Origin: Halosegnis rubeus
Lineage (GTDB): Archaea; Halobacteriota; Halobacteria; Halobacteriales; Haloarculaceae
Direction of reading: 5' to 3'
DNA length: 64,000 bases
Assembly: GCF_009184545.1 (NCBI RefSeq)
Contig: NZ_QJOW01000004.1
Coordinates: 238,949 to 302,948 of the forward strand
Positions within the stretch are counted from its first letter, which is position 1, and every line of letters begins with the position of its first letter. The translations under genes and the position numbers were made by a program. A model generated the notes under the pieces. The model was given only the letters and a program-made list of their open reading frames with translations. It did no database searches and was not told the origin of the DNA. Positions 34,326-43,546 of this stretch are shown here, piece after piece.

Positions 34326-34955
34326 TTACCTGGGCCGCGCGACGACGCCGAGGTGCGAATCGTGGAACGGCTCCAGCCGCCTGGTTTCGAGCACTTCGTA
34401 CGAGTCCCGCAGCGTCGCGAGTTCTCGTTCGAACACCTCGCTCGGGTCGGCGACAACGTCCTCCGAACGCGCTTTGATGGCCGCGAGCAGTCGCCCCTCG
34501 CCGTCGAGGAACTGTGCGTTCGCGTTCGCCACCTTCGCCTGCCCGCGCGTCGCCACGTCCTGCACGATAACGTCGACCGGTTCGACGACGTGGGCGTACG
34601 TCTCCGGCTTGCGCGCGTCTTTCAACAGGGGGAACAGTCGGTCGCGCGGCTCCGCAGCGTCGAGTAAGTCCCGCGTCGGTCGGGGCGCGAACTCGACGGC
34701 GTAGGTCGGCCCGGCGAAGTCGGCGACGTGTGAGACGGTCGTCCCCGCGGCCGCGCCGAGATACAACACCGTCCCGCCGCCGACGAGCCCGGTTTCCATT
34801 CCCGTTTCCAACATCGCGCCGAGCTTGGAGCGCCGGGCGTCCCACGCCCGCCACTCGCCGTCGGCCGGCTCGCCGTACACCGGCTCACCCCGCGTTGCCA
34901 GCCGCGACTCCCCGTCGAACTGTCGGCGCTCGACGCCGTCGGGAAGCTCACTCAT
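34326..34955 (-). CDS. flpA: Fibrillarin-like rRNA/tRNA 2'-O-methyltransferase
   Basis: 209 aa. Catalytic subunit of the C/D-box RNP, methylating ribose 2'-OH at guide-selected sites. Motif I in [19 protein letters not shown], then [27 protein letters not shown] and [17 protein letters not shown] are typical. The N-terminal beta-hairpin that binds Nop5 ([14 protein letters not shown]) is present. Overlaps the nop5 end by eight bases. Confidence 0.93.
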   Translation of the reverse strand: MSELPDGVERRQFDGESRLATRGEPVYGEPADGEWRAWDARRSKLGAMLETGMETGLVGGGTVLYLGAAAGTTVSHVADFAGPTYAVEFAPRPTRDLLDAAEPRDRLFPLLKDARKPETYAHVVEPVDVIVQDVATRGQAKVANANAQFLDGEGRLLAAIKARSEDVVADPSEVFERELATLRDSYEVLETRRLEPFHDSHLGVVARPR

Positions 34956-35799
34956 CGGTTTCCTCCTCGGCCCGCGCTCGAATCGTCGCCATCCGGTCTT
35001 CCAGTTGGGTCTCTATTTCGGGGTTGAACTCCCCGCGGTAGTGGTCGCCGCGGGCGGCGATGGCGAGTTTGCCCGACAGCGCGCGTGCCGCGCTCCCGCG
35101 GTCTGCCTGTCGCGTCCCGCGCACGTACTCGTGGGTGAAGATGACGCCGTGTTTGGGCGAAGGCGCACGCCCGCGGAGATGAGCGAACAGCGCGTCTTCG
35201 GCCCCGAGCACCTGTATCGTGCCGGCCGGCTTCTTCGCCAGCGACTCCAGGCCGCCGGCGAGCGCGATGAGCCGCGCCGCGAGCACCGGTCCCGCGAGTC
35301 GCGCGAGGTTCGGCGCGACGGACGGAGCGGTCTGTTGGATATACTCGCGGAGGTCCTCGGCCTCGTCCGCGAGCCCGGCCACCCGGTCGGCCAACGCGAC
35401 CACCCGGCGCTCGGTCGGGTCCGTCGGGTCGCGCTCGGCGATGTCGCGTGCGCCCTCGATGCCCGTGCCTGCGTCGGGAAACAGCGACCCGGCCCACTCC
35501 TGGACGCGCTCTGCCAGTTCGTTCGCCGTGCGGTCGCAGTCGTCCATGCCCCGAACCGCGTGGATGAGCTGTCGGTCGCCGGCCCGTTCCCCCTCGCGGA
35601 CGGCCGTCTCGGTCGCCGCCATCGTCACCTCGTGGAGACGGTCGTAGTACGCCTCCTCGTCGGTGGCGACGCCCTGCTCGACGGCCAGCGTCGGCCACTC
35701 GGTCGGCCGCGCGGCGCTTCCCGTTCGGACCCGCTCGCTCGCGGCGTCGGTGTCACCGACATCGACCCCCGCGAACCACGCGTCCGTCTCCTCGGTCAT
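34948..35799 (-). CDS. Nop5/Nop56-like C/D-box RNP scaffold protein
   Basis: 283 aa. Coiled-coil and Nop domain: after an N-terminal region interacting with fibrillarin come long helices (GIEGARDIAERDP..., VALADRVAGLADEAEDLREYI), then the Nop signature PNLARLAGPVLAARLIALAGGLESLAKKPAGTIQVLGAE and KHGVIFTHEYVRG. It bridges L7Ae-bound guide RNA and FlpA. Co-transcribed with flpA. Confidence 0.93.
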   Translation of the reverse strand: MTEETDAWFAGVDVGDTDAASERVRTGSAARPTEWPTLAVEQGVATDEEAYYDRLHEVTMAATETAVREGERAGDRQLIHAVRGMDDCDRTANELAERVQEWAGSLFPDAGTGIEGARDIAERDPTDPTERRVVALADRVAGLADEAEDLREYIQQTAPSVAPNLARLAGPVLAARLIALAGGLESLAKKPAGTIQVLGAEDALFAHLRGRAPSPKHGVIFTHEYVRGTRQADRGSAARALSGKLAIAARGDHYRGEFNPEIETQLEDRMATIRARAEEETDE

Positions 35800-35896
35800 A
35801 CCCCCCGTTGTCGGTCCCGCGGTAAAGCCGTTCGTGACTGCACGCGACCGCTGGCGAGCACTACGCCTTTCACCCCTGGTCTCGTCGGGCGAGATA

Positions 35897-36582
35897 ATGG
35901 ACGGACGCCGCGGTGGGGTACGGCTCGCAGTCCCCGAACAGGTGGACTACTCGCTCGTCGACCGGCTCGCGGCGGCCGACGGCGTCACCGTCGAGGAGAC
36001 GGCCGCCCTCACGGGCGACAGCGTCGACGGCGGCTACGACTGTGCGGTCGTACCCGTCGACAACAGCGACACCGACCGCGTCGAATCGACGCTGCCCACG
36101 CTGTACGTGGCCGAGCCGGCGGCGCTGGCCGGTTTGCTCGGCCCGCGTGCGGATGCGGTCACGCCCGGGACGACCGTTGAGGAGCCGGTGGCTCGCGTGC
36201 GGGCGCTGGTCGAGTTGGGAGGCGGGACCGAGACGCGCGCCGTCGGGCGGATGAGCGACGGTCTCGTCGCGGTCAACGAGGAGTGGCGAGTGACGTGGGC
36301 GAACGACGCCGGGAAAGCGGTGTTGCGCGCGTCGAGAGCCCCGTCACCGTGCGGGCGACGTTGGACGAGACCACCGTCGATATCGCGGTCTCTGACTCGG
36401 GCGACGGCGTGCCGAAACGCGAGCAGGCGGTTATCGCAGGGGGACTGAGCATCTCTCAACTCGACCACAGCCGCGGGCTCGGACTGTGGGTCGTCTCCTA
36501 CGTCGCCGAGTCACTCGACGGGCGGCTCCGGTTCGAGGACGACGGCACCGAGGTCGTGCTCGCCGACCTGCCGGTGGAATGA
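35897..36582 (+). pseudogene. Broken sensor histidine kinase (internal deletion plus frameshift)
   Basis: Starts ATG at 35897. Residues 1-115 form a receiver-like alpha/beta segment (CAVVPVDNSDTDR, LPTLYVAEPAAL), then a PAS start (MSDGLVAVNEEWRVTWANDAGKAVL). At about 36320-36335 the frame shifts, and the sequence continues directly in another frame with the HATPase end: [29 protein letters not shown], the G2-like [26 protein letters not shown]. The rest of PAS, the HisKA helix with phospho-His and the N-box are missing. One deletion of unknown size that changed the frame explains everything. The stop overlaps the upstream ATG candidate of the DHFR gene. Confidence 0.7.
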
Positions 36583-36591
36583 GCCAGTATT

Positions 36592-36600
36592 CCTATACTT
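36592..36600 (+). promoter_or_regulatory. TATA element of the DHFR gene
   Basis: CCTATACTT is centred about 25 nt before a GTG at 36621. This supports GTG 36621 rather than the ATG at 36579 as the start and implies a leaderless transcript separate from the broken kinase. Confidence 0.45.
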
Positions 36601-36620
36601 CGACCGTCCCAGGTGCCGAC

Positions 36621-37103
36621 GTGGAGCTCATCTCAGTCGCCGCGATTGCGGGCAACCGCGTCCTCGGCAAGGACGGCGAGCTACCGTGGCCGAGCATTCC
36701 GGCCGACAAACGCCAGTACCGCGAGCGAATCGCCGACTGGCCGGTGGTGCTCGGCCGGCGGACGTTCGACTCGATGCGCGACGACCTGCCGGGCACCGTC
36801 CAGATCGTGCTCAGTCGCTCCGAATCCGACTACAGCGTCGACTCGGCACGCCACGCCTCGGGCGTCGATGCGACGCTCGACATGCTTGAGGCGACGGCTC
36901 ACGACCGCGCGTACGTCATCGGTGGTGCCGCCATCTACGAACTGTTTCAGCCGGTCGTAGACCGGATGCTGCTCAGCCGAATCCCTGGTGCGTACGACGG
37001 CGACGTGTACTTTCACGAGTGGGACCGAGACGCGTGGGAGCTCGCGAGTCAAACCCCCTACGAGGAGTTCACGCTGGAGGAGTGGGTTCGCAGACGCGAG
37101 TGA
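36621..37103 (+). CDS. folA: Dihydrofolate reductase
   Basis: 160 aa from GTG. Reduces dihydrofolate with NADPH. The segments [46 protein letters not shown] and [14 protein letters not shown] closely follow Haloferax HdrA/HdrB. An in-frame ATG at 36579 would add 14 residues ([10 protein letters not shown]...), but homologous starts and the TATA position favour 36621. Its stop is two bases from the convergent membrane protein's stop. Confidence 0.9.
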   Translation: MELISVAAIAGNRVLGKDGELPWPSIPADKRQYRERIADWPVVLGRRTFDSMRDDLPGTVQIVLSRSESDYSVDSARHASGVDATLDMLEATAHDRAYVIGGAAIYELFQPVVDRMLLSRIPGAYDGDVYFHEWDRDAWELASQTPYEEFTLEEWVRRRE

Positions 37104-37104
37104 G

Positions 37105-38106
37105 CTACGAGCGGCGTGCACGGAGAAACGCCACGGCGCTCCCACCACAGCCGAGTGAAACACCGAGTTCGAAGGTCCGGACGACGAGCACGCCTGCGGT
37201 GGCACTCGCGGCCGGGACACCAGTCGTGGCGACGAGCGCACCGACCAGCAGGAGGTCGTACGCGCCGATGCTCCCGGGGATGGGGACGACGCTCGCGGCC
37301 TGCGGGAGCGGAATCAACGCGACGATGGTGATGAGCGCGACCCCGGGTTCGGCCGCCGAGAGCGCGACCCACAGCGCACTCGCCGTGAGACACTGTTCGA
37401 GGAGTCCACCAGCCGCGATGAGCGCGACGAGACCGGGCGCGTCCCGGAACGCCGCGGCACGGCCGCGGAAGCGAGCGACCGCGGTCGAGACGCGTTCCCG
37501 GCCGTACTGTTCGGTGCCGAGGAGTCCCGAAAGCGCCGCGACGACGGGCGTGAGCGCGGACACGACAACACGGGCAAGTAGGTCACGCGCGAGGACGAGC
37601 GCGACACCGAGGAGTGAGAGCGCGACGGCGGCACCGGCGAGCGTGACGAGCAGCGACCGCGGGGCGGTGCCTCCGGCGAGCAACACCGTTACGAGCACCA
37701 CCGAAAGGAGGAGCTGAGCGGCGGACTTGGCGTACTTGGCGACGCTGCGCACGCCCAGCGCCTCGCTGTAGTCGGTCTCCGTCGCGACGGCGAAGAACTG
37801 CGCCATGATCGGCTCGGAACTTACCGGTCCCGCCGGGCTGAACACGTCGAAGAAGTCGGCGGCGAAGGCGAACTGGACGCTTCGCCGTCGCGAAAGCCCG
37901 CCGTTCAGCGGACGGACCGAGGCCCACACGCCGATGCCGTCGACGGCGGCTTCGGCAAGAATCAGCACGGCGACGACGGCGACGGCCCAGCGGGGGACCG
38001 CAGACAACCGGCTGACCACCGCGGTCGGACCGACGTACCAGAGATATCCGCCGAGGGCACCGCCGCCGAGGAGCACGCCGATGAGAAACCGGACACGGCG
38101 GTGCAC
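37105..38106 (-). CDS. UPF0104/lysylphosphatidylglycerol synthase transmembrane family protein
   Basis: 333 aa from GTG. About eight hydrophobic helices (first at residues 5-25, VRFLIGVLLGGGALGGYLWYV). The family signature with VQFAFAADFFDVFSPAGPVSSEP in the second third and VVPIPGSIGAYDLLLVGAL near the end matches flippase-like proteins that move lipids or lipid-linked sugars. In-frame extension to 38346 overlaps the TnpB relic and is not membrane-like. Convergent with DHFR. Confidence 0.8.
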   Translation of the reverse strand: MHRRVRFLIGVLLGGGALGGYLWYVGPTAVVSRLSAVPRWAVAVVAVLILAEAAVDGIGVWASVRPLNGGLSRRRSVQFAFAADFFDVFSPAGPVSSEPIMAQFFAVATETDYSEALGVRSVAKYAKSAAQLLLSVVLVTVLLAGGTAPRSLLVTLAGAAVALSLLGVALVLARDLLARVVVSALTPVVAALSGLLGTEQYGRERVSTAVARFRGRAAAFRDAPGLVALIAAGGLLEQCLTASALWVALSAAEPGVALITIVALIPLPQAASVVPIPGSIGAYDLLLVGALVATTGVPAASATAGVLVVRTFELGVSLGCGGSAVAFLRARRS

Positions 38107-38167
38107 ACCAGACAGCGGGAGGGGGTCAACAAAAGCCCTCGGGGCGACACACGACGGGGCGACTACC

Positions 38168-38377
38168 CAGACATGTAGGTTCGAGGCGGATAGAGACGCG
38201 AACGCGGCGTGGAACATTCGTTCTCGCGGTATCACAAAGCGGTTAGGAGCGGGACGCTCCGAATTAACGCCTGTGGAGACTGCGCTCCCTGTGGATACAC
38301 CTGTATCTGCAAAGCGCGTCGTGGAAGCAGGAAGCCCCACCCTCAAGGAGCGAACGGCGTCAGCCGTGAGCGAGTAG
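38168..38377 (+). pseudogene. 3' remnant of an IS1341-type TnpB gene
   Basis: In the plus-strand frame ending at 38377 one reads TCRFEADRDANAAWNIRSRG, the RuvC-III end of TnpB with its catalytic Asp and the last Cys-knuckle half, followed by the usual tail RSELTPVETALPVDTP and VVEAGSPTLKERTASAV. Only about 69 codons remain; the N-terminal 80 percent is absent and the sequence upstream belongs to the divergent membrane protein. No transposase activity can be expected. Confidence 0.75.
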
Positions 38378-38395
38378 GGGAGGGTAGTTCACGAA
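38318..38395 (+). mobile_element. Right end of IS200/IS605-type element (omega-RNA-like structure)
   Basis: From GTGGAAGCAGGAAGCCCC, over CCTCAAGGAGCGA with hairpin ACGGC-GTCA-GCCGT, to GAGTAGGGGAGGGTAGTTCAC. Outer CCCACCC and AGGGGAGGG parts can pair. This is the typical right-end palindrome and the site of the omega guide RNA scaffold in haloarchaeal IS1341 elements. It overlaps the tnpB remnant end. The left end is missing. Confidence 0.6.
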
Positions 38396-38483
38396 CGGTG
38401 TACGGGCAGCAAATAGCGGGGAGAGATAGTCCACGACCCACCAGATAACACGCGTGTAATGCGGTGACACCGGGGTTCGCAAA

Positions 38484-38495
38484 TAGGTATATACC
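38484..38495 (+). promoter_or_regulatory. TATA-like element upstream of doxX-like gene
   Basis: ATAGGTATATAC, 55-65 nt before the ATG at 38552, in a 150-base intergenic stretch after the IS remnant. A transcript from here would have a leader of about 30-35 nt. Confidence 0.35.
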
Positions 38496-38551
38496 CGAGC
38501 GTAGTACGGGGTAGTGATGCAATCTGACAACGCTTCGACGGTGATGTACCG

Positions 38552-38998
38552 ATGAGTCTGACCACCCTGCAGGCCGACCTCCTCGCCCAGTCGGGTGCGG
38601 GCGAGATTCTCCTGCTCGCGCGAATCGTCTTCGGCGGGACGCTCGCGTTCATGGGACTGAACCACTTCATGGACCTCGAGACGATGACGGGGTACGCGGA
38701 GTTCAAGGGACTTCCCGCGCCGCGCTTCTCGGTCGTCGCCTCCGGCGTGATGCTCGTGCTCGGTGGACTGGGTATCGTGGCCGGCGTTTATCCCGTCGTC
38801 GCGGCGGGTGCCCTCGCCGTCTTCCTGCTCGTGTCTGCCGTGACGATGCACGACTTCTGGGCACAGGACGACCCCGAAGAACAGCAAAACGAGATGACCG
38901 CCTTCCTGAAGAACATGTACGGGACCGGTGCGGCGCTCGCGTTCCTCGTCCTCGGCGGCGTGGAGTGGAGCTACGCCGTCAATCTCGGCCTGTTCTGA
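38552..38998 (+). CDS. DoxX family protein
   Basis: 148 aa. Four membrane spans; RIVFGGTLAFMGLNHFMDLE and the FSVVASGVMLVLGGLGIVAG segment are family-typical. The hydrophilic loop HDFWAQDDPEEQQNEM sits before the last span. Role unclear; such proteins are tied to redox or detoxification. Followed by a flavin reductase-like gene (48-nt gap), a plausible partner. Confidence 0.8.
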   Translation: MSLTTLQADLLAQSGAGEILLLARIVFGGTLAFMGLNHFMDLETMTGYAEFKGLPAPRFSVVASGVMLVLGGLGIVAGVYPVVAAGALAVFLLVSAVTMHDFWAQDDPEEQQNEMTAFLKNMYGTGAALAFLVLGGVEWSYAVNLGLF

Positions 38999-39046
38999 CG
39001 CCGGCGAACGACCCGGACTTTTCTCACCCGCCCGCGAGGACGAGGT

Positions 39047-39619
39047 ATGGAGATCGAAGTCGCGGAGGGTGACTCGCTGTACCGAACACTCGCTGGTGCA
39101 GTCGTCCCCCGACCAATCGGGTGGATTTCGACGCGGGGGAAAGAGGGTGACAACCTCGCGCCGTACTCGTTTTTCAACGTTGCGACGCCGAAGCCCCCGA
39201 CGCTCGCGTTCTCGGCCGGCACGGCCGCGGCCCGGAAGGACACCGCGCGCAACGCCGTCGAGACGGGCGTGTTCGCCCACAGCGTCGTCACGGCCGACCT
39301 CGCCGAGGCCATGAACGCGACGAGCACCAGCCACGGGGTCGACGAGTTCGACCACGCCGGCCTGGACAAACGAGAGTGTGAGACCATCGACGCACCATCC
39401 GTCGCCGCCTCACCCATCGTCTTCGAGTGCACCGTCGTCGAGACGGTCGAGCGGGGCGTCTCGACGCTCGTGCTCGGCGAGGTACAGCACGTCCGCGTGG
39501 ACGACGAACTGACGACCGACGGCAAGCTCGACACGACGAAGCTCGACGCGCTCGGTCGGCTCGCCGGCTCTGAGTACGCCCTGACGCGCGACCGGCTCTC
39601 GATGGCGCGCCCGGAGTAG
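39047..39619 (+). CDS. Flavin reductase-like FMN-binding split-barrel protein
   Basis: 190 aa. LYRTLAGAVVPRPIGWISTRG is the typical start of the split barrel, NLAPYSFFNVATPKPPTLAFSAG the flavin-contacting region, followed by KDTARNAVETGVFAHSVVT and a C-terminal ALGRLAGSEYALTRDR. Binds FMN; could serve an oxygenase or act as a stand-alone oxidoreductase. Same direction as the DoxX-like gene. Confidence 0.85.
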   Translation: MEIEVAEGDSLYRTLAGAVVPRPIGWISTRGKEGDNLAPYSFFNVATPKPPTLAFSAGTAAARKDTARNAVETGVFAHSVVTADLAEAMNATSTSHGVDEFDHAGLDKRECETIDAPSVAASPIVFECTVVETVERGVSTLVLGEVQHVRVDDELTTDGKLDTTKLDALGRLAGSEYALTRDRLSMARPE

Positions 39620-39737
39620 CTACGGCTCACCGCCCACTGTGTTCTTCCTCGTCGTCTGTTCCGTGCGGTTGGCGTACGCGACCGCTGCAAGGAGTGTGGC
39701 GACATAGATTTTTGTCCCGGCCGTGAGTCTCTCGCGC

Positions 39738-40715
39738 ATGGAGTACACCACGCTCGGGGACACGGGCATCGAGGTGTCGCGTATCTGTCTCGGCTGCATG
39801 AGCTTCGGCGACCCGGACTGGCGCGAGTGGGTCCAAGGAGAGGCGTTCGGCCACGACCTCGTGGAGCGGGCCGTGGATTTGGGAATAAACTTCTTCGACA
39901 CCGCGAACATGTACTCACGCGGCGAGAGCGAGCGCATCCTCGGGGACGCGCTCGCCGGCTACGACCGCGACGCGCAGGTGGTCGCGACGAAGACCTACTT
40001 CCAGATGCGCGACGACGACCCCAACTCCGGCGGGCTGTCCCGGAAGGCCATCGAGCAGGAACTCGACGCCTCGCTCGACCGACTCGGCATGGACACCATC
40101 GACCTGTATCAGACCCACCGGTGGGACGACGACACGCCAATCGAGACGACGCTCGCCGCGCTCGATGACGCCGTCCGCCGCGGGAAGATTCGCCACTTCG
40201 GGGCCTCCTCGATGTGGGCCCACCAGCTCGCGACGGCCCACGCCGTCGCCGAGCGGGAAGGGTACGACCGGTTCGCGACGATGCAGAACCACTACAGCCT
40301 AGCCTACCGCGAGGAGGAACGCGAGATGCTCCCCTACTGCCAGCAGGAGGGGATGGGCGTCATCCCGTGGTCGCCGCTGGCGCGCGGCTTCCTCACCCGC
40401 CCGCACGAGGAGTACATGTCGACGACCCGGGCCGAGACCGACGACTACGCGCTCGAACACCCATACCCGGACAACGGGGGGAAGGAGGTGAACGAGCGCG
40501 TCGAGGAACTCGCCGACGAGTACGACGCCGAGATGGCACAGATCGCCCTCGCGTGGGTGCTCGGAAAGGAGGCCGTCACGGCACCCATCGTCGGTGCCTC
40601 CTCGATTGAGCACCTGGAGTCGGCCGTCGAAGCCCTCGATATCGACCTCTCCGACTCCGACGTGGAGTGGCTGGAGGAGCCGTACGGGGCCGTCGAGGTG
40701 TCGGGCCACGCCTGA
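39738..40715 (+). CDS. Aldo-keto reductase
   Basis: 325 aa, TIM barrel. Catalytic tetrad is visible: Asp in FFDTANMYSRGESE with Tyr, Lys in VATKTYF, and His in YQTHRWD. The cofactor region AWVLGKEAVTAPIVGASSIEHL is that of NADP-dependent AKR families 12/13. An upstream in-frame GTG at 39723 adds five residues. Substrate unknown. Confidence 0.85.
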   Translation: MEYTTLGDTGIEVSRICLGCMSFGDPDWREWVQGEAFGHDLVERAVDLGINFFDTANMYSRGESERILGDALAGYDRDAQVVATKTYFQMRDDDPNSGGLSRKAIEQELDASLDRLGMDTIDLYQTHRWDDDTPIETTLAALDDAVRRGKIRHFGASSMWAHQLATAHAVAEREGYDRFATMQNHYSLAYREEEREMLPYCQQEGMGVIPWSPLARGFLTRPHEEYMSTTRAETDDYALEHPYPDNGGKEVNERVEELADEYDAEMAQIALAWVLGKEAVTAPIVGASSIEHLESAVEALDIDLSDSDVEWLEEPYGAVEVSGHA

Positions 40716-40757
40716 GCCGGCGTCACGCACAAGAGGCTCCCAGCCCTACGGGTTGGT

Positions 40758-41465
40758 ATGAGCACCGACAGTCGCAACTTCGCGGGTCCGGCGGTGCTGT
40801 CGATGGTGTGGCGGGACGCGCTGTTTGCACACTGGGAAATGCCACCGGAGCGCATCCAGGAGACGCTCCCCGAGGGGCTGTCCGTCGACACCCACGACGG
40901 GAAGGCGTATCTCGGCGTCGTTCCATTCGTGATGGACGATATCAGCCCACGCGGAGTTCCGTTCGGGCTCTCCTTCGGCGAGTTGAATCTCCGCACGTAC
41001 GTGCGCGACGCCGAGGGCGAGCCGGGGATTTACTTCTACAATCTGGACGCCGACGACCGACTCGGCGTCCACGTCGCGCGGGGACTGTTCCAACTGCCGT
41101 ACTACCGAGCAGACATCGACGTGGGCCACGACGGCCAGGCGGTGAACTTCCGGTCGCGACGCGTCGGCGACGGCGAGCCGGCGGCGTTCGATGCCACCTA
41201 CGAGCCGGCCGGCGCGCGACTCGACGCCGAGAAGGGGAGTCTCCCGCACTTCCTCACGGAGCGTTACCGCTTCTACACGGAGGGGCGGGGACAGCTGTTC
41301 TACGGCGACATCGACCACCCGCCGTGGCCGCTGACCGAGGCCGAGGTGGAGGTTCGCGAGAACGACCTGTTTCGGGTCAACGGGTTCGAGGAGCCGGAGT
41401 CGGAGCCGTTCTTCTACTACGCCCCCCGGACGGACGTGACCGCCGGGCGCATCCATCGGGTGTGA
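40758..41465 (+). CDS. YqjF-like DUF2071 protein
   Basis: 235 aa. LSMVWRDALFAHWEMPPERIQETLPEGLSVD, AYLGVVPFVMDDISPRGVP and FGELNLRTYVRD are the recognisable DUF2071 segments, with YRFYTEGRGQLFYGDIDHPPWPL later. Related to acetoacetate decarboxylase fold proteins; reaction unknown. Single gene between the AKR and PH-domain genes, in the same direction. Confidence 0.82.
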   Translation: MSTDSRNFAGPAVLSMVWRDALFAHWEMPPERIQETLPEGLSVDTHDGKAYLGVVPFVMDDISPRGVPFGLSFGELNLRTYVRDAEGEPGIYFYNLDADDRLGVHVARGLFQLPYYRADIDVGHDGQAVNFRSRRVGDGEPAAFDATYEPAGARLDAEKGSLPHFLTERYRFYTEGRGQLFYGDIDHPPWPLTEAEVEVRENDLFRVNGFEEPESEPFFYYAPRTDVTAGRIHRV

Positions 41466-41492
41466 TTTGTACCCGGGCGTGGTGGCAGACGT

Positions 41493-41975
41493 ATGACCAC
41501 TGAGACTCCCGACCGACAGACGCTCGATTCGGGCGTGCGCATCGTCTGGGGCGTCGGGTCGCTCGTCGGAGCCGTCGTCCTCGCGGGTATCGCCGGCGCG
41601 GTCGGCTTCGCGACCGTCGAGCGGATACTGCGTCCGGCGGGCGTGACGTTCCTCGTCGCCGCAGTCCTCGGGGTCGTGTACACGCTGGCCCGCTACCGGG
41701 CCTGGTGGTACGCCGTCGAGGCGGACTCGCTGCACCTCTCGCGTGGCGTCCTCACATACGTCCACACGGTCGTGCCGTTCGTGCGCGTCCAGCACGTCGA
41801 CGTGTCGCGCGGTCCGCTCGAACGCGCGCTCGGGCTGTCGTCGGTCGTCGTCTACACCGCCGGCTCGCGCGGGGCGGACGTGACCATTCCGGGGCTGACC
41901 CCCGAGCGCGCCGACCGCCTCCAACAGCGGCTCAAGCGGCTGGCCATCGCCGCCGAGGGGGAGGATGCCGTCTAA
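41493..41975 (+). CDS. Bacterial PH-like (YdbS) membrane protein
   Basis: 160 aa. Two hydrophobic helices (about 24-42 and 48-66) followed by a bPH2 (DUF304) domain: YAVEADSLHLSRGVLTYVHTVVPFVRVQHVDVSRG, LGLSSVVVYTAGSRGADVTIPGL. YdbS/YdbT pairs in Bacillus confer resistance to lantibiotic-like peptides; the archaeal role is unknown. Overlaps the next gene by 11 bases. Confidence 0.82.
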   Translation: MTTETPDRQTLDSGVRIVWGVGSLVGAVVLAGIAGAVGFATVERILRPAGVTFLVAAVLGVVYTLARYRAWWYAVEADSLHLSRGVLTYVHTVVPFVRVQHVDVSRGPLERALGLSSVVVYTAGSRGADVTIPGLTPERADRLQQRLKRLAIAAEGEDAV

Positions 41976-43509
41976 GCTCGACCCACTTTCGGTTCCGTAC
42001 CGGGTCGGCGTCTCGCTGTCGCGGTTCGGGTGGCTGCTCGTCGTCGGGACCGTCTCGGCCGGCACCCAGCGACTTCCCCTCCTCGTCGGGCTGTTCGGCG
42101 TCGTCCTGCTCGCGACGCTCGCGTATCAGGTGGCGTACGTCCGCCGGTTCTCGTATGAGCTCACGGCTGACACCTTCGACGTGTACTCTGGGGTGTTCTC
42201 CCGTCGGAGCCGCGAGATTCCCTACCACCGCATCCAGAACGTCGACGTGACGCGAAACGTCGTCCAGCGCGCGCTCGGTATCGCCGAACTCGCCATCGAG
42301 ACGGCCGGTGGCGGCGAGACGGAGGCGACCCTCCAGTATCTGGACGCCGACACCGCAGACGAGCTTCGTGCCGCACTCAGCCGGCGGAAACGCGGCGAAA
42401 CTGAGGACGGAGCCACGGAACAGACAGCCCGCGAGCGCGAGGCGCTGTTCTCGATTACCACGCGGGAGCTGCTGCTGTTGGGTGTGGTCGGACTCGACCT
42501 CCGGCTGCTTTCGTTCGTCGCCGTCACGCTCCCGGTCGTCCTGCCGTCGGTCTCAGAAGCGACGCCGCTGTTTGACCTCTTTCGGGTCGCCCCATTCCTG
42601 TTGGCCGGACTCGCCGTCCTCGCGCTCGCCGCCTCGATGGTGCAGGCCGTCGTGAGCTACTACGGCTTCGAACTCCATCGGGAGGGCGACGAACTCGGCT
42701 ACCGTCGCGGGCTGGCAAAAGAGTACAGCGGGACGATTCCGCTGGATAAGGTACAGTCGGTCGTCTTGACCGAGAACATGCTCGCGCGCCGGCTCGGCTA
42801 CGCGTCGGTCGCAATCGAGACGGCCGGCTACTCGCCGTCCGGTGACTCGGCCGGCTCGCAGTCCGCGGTTCCGCTCGCCGAGCGCGACCACGCCTACGCG
42901 CTGGCACAGGAGGTCGAGGCGTTCGGCGACCCGACCTTCGACCGTCCGCCGAAGCGCGCGCGGACCCGGTACGCCGTCCGGTACGCGCTCGCCGTGCTCG
43001 TGGTCACGGGAGTCGCGACGGCCGCCGTTCGGCTCGTCGAGTTCACGTCGCCGGTGCCGACGGCCACACTGCTTGCCGGACTCGTCCTCGTTCCGGTGGC
43101 CGCACATCTCCGGTGGGCGAATCTCGGCTACGCGGTCGAGGAGGACCACTTCGTCGCACGCGCCGGGTTCTGGAGCCGTCGGACGCAGGTCGTACCGTTC
43201 TACCGCACCCAGACGATAGCCGAACAGGCGACGATTTTCCAGCGCCGGCGCGACCTCGCGTCCGTGGTCGTCGACACCGCCGGCACGCACGGCTGGAGCG
43301 CGCCGAGTGCACCCGACATCGACGCCAGGCGGGCGAGTGACCTGCGCGAGACGCTCGAGGCACGGCTCCAAGCCGCACTGCGAGCGCGACGCGACACCGT
43401 CGAGTCGGCCGTGCAACGAATCGATTCCGACACGTCGGGCGAAGTCGACTCGGACACGCCGGACGACAGGGGAGGCCACGACCACGGAGACGAGCGGCCG
43501 CCGGAGTGA
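41965..43509 (+). CDS. Bacterial PH-like (YdbT) membrane protein, three bPH2 repeats
   Basis: 514 aa. Six membrane helices in three pairs, each followed by a bPH2 domain: YELTADTFDVYSGVFSRRSREIPYHRIQNVDV, then GYRRGLAKEYSGTIPLDKVQSVVL, then FVARAGFWSRRTQVVPFYRTQTI. The acidic tail (DSDTPDDRGGHDHGDERPP) is typical haloarchaeal. Partner of the preceding YdbS-like gene; likely a membrane-bound complex. Confidence 0.82.
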   Translation: MPSKLDPLSVPYRVGVSLSRFGWLLVVGTVSAGTQRLPLLVGLFGVVLLATLAYQVAYVRRFSYELTADTFDVYSGVFSRRSREIPYHRIQNVDVTRNVVQRALGIAELAIETAGGGETEATLQYLDADTADELRAALSRRKRGETEDGATEQTAREREALFSITTRELLLLGVVGLDLRLLSFVAVTLPVVLPSVSEATPLFDLFRVAPFLLAGLAVLALAASMVQAVVSYYGFELHREGDELGYRRGLAKEYSGTIPLDKVQSVVLTENMLARRLGYASVAIETAGYSPSGDSAGSQSAVPLAERDHAYALAQEVEAFGDPTFDRPPKRARTRYAVRYALAVLVVTGVATAAVRLVEFTSPVPTATLLAGLVLVPVAAHLRWANLGYAVEEDHFVARAGFWSRRTQVVPFYRTQTIAEQATIFQRRRDLASVVVDTAGTHGWSAPSAPDIDARRASDLRETLEARLQAALRARRDTVESAVQRIDSDTSGEVDSDTPDDRGGHDHGDERPPE

Positions 43510-43546
43510 GAGGCGGATTTTTGTCCAGCGGGCGAAACGAAGGGGT

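Noticed and set aside
37805..38377. 190-codon plus-strand ORF as a complete gene
   Set aside because: Its first two thirds are antisense to the UPF0104 gene; only the last 70 codons are TnpB-derived.
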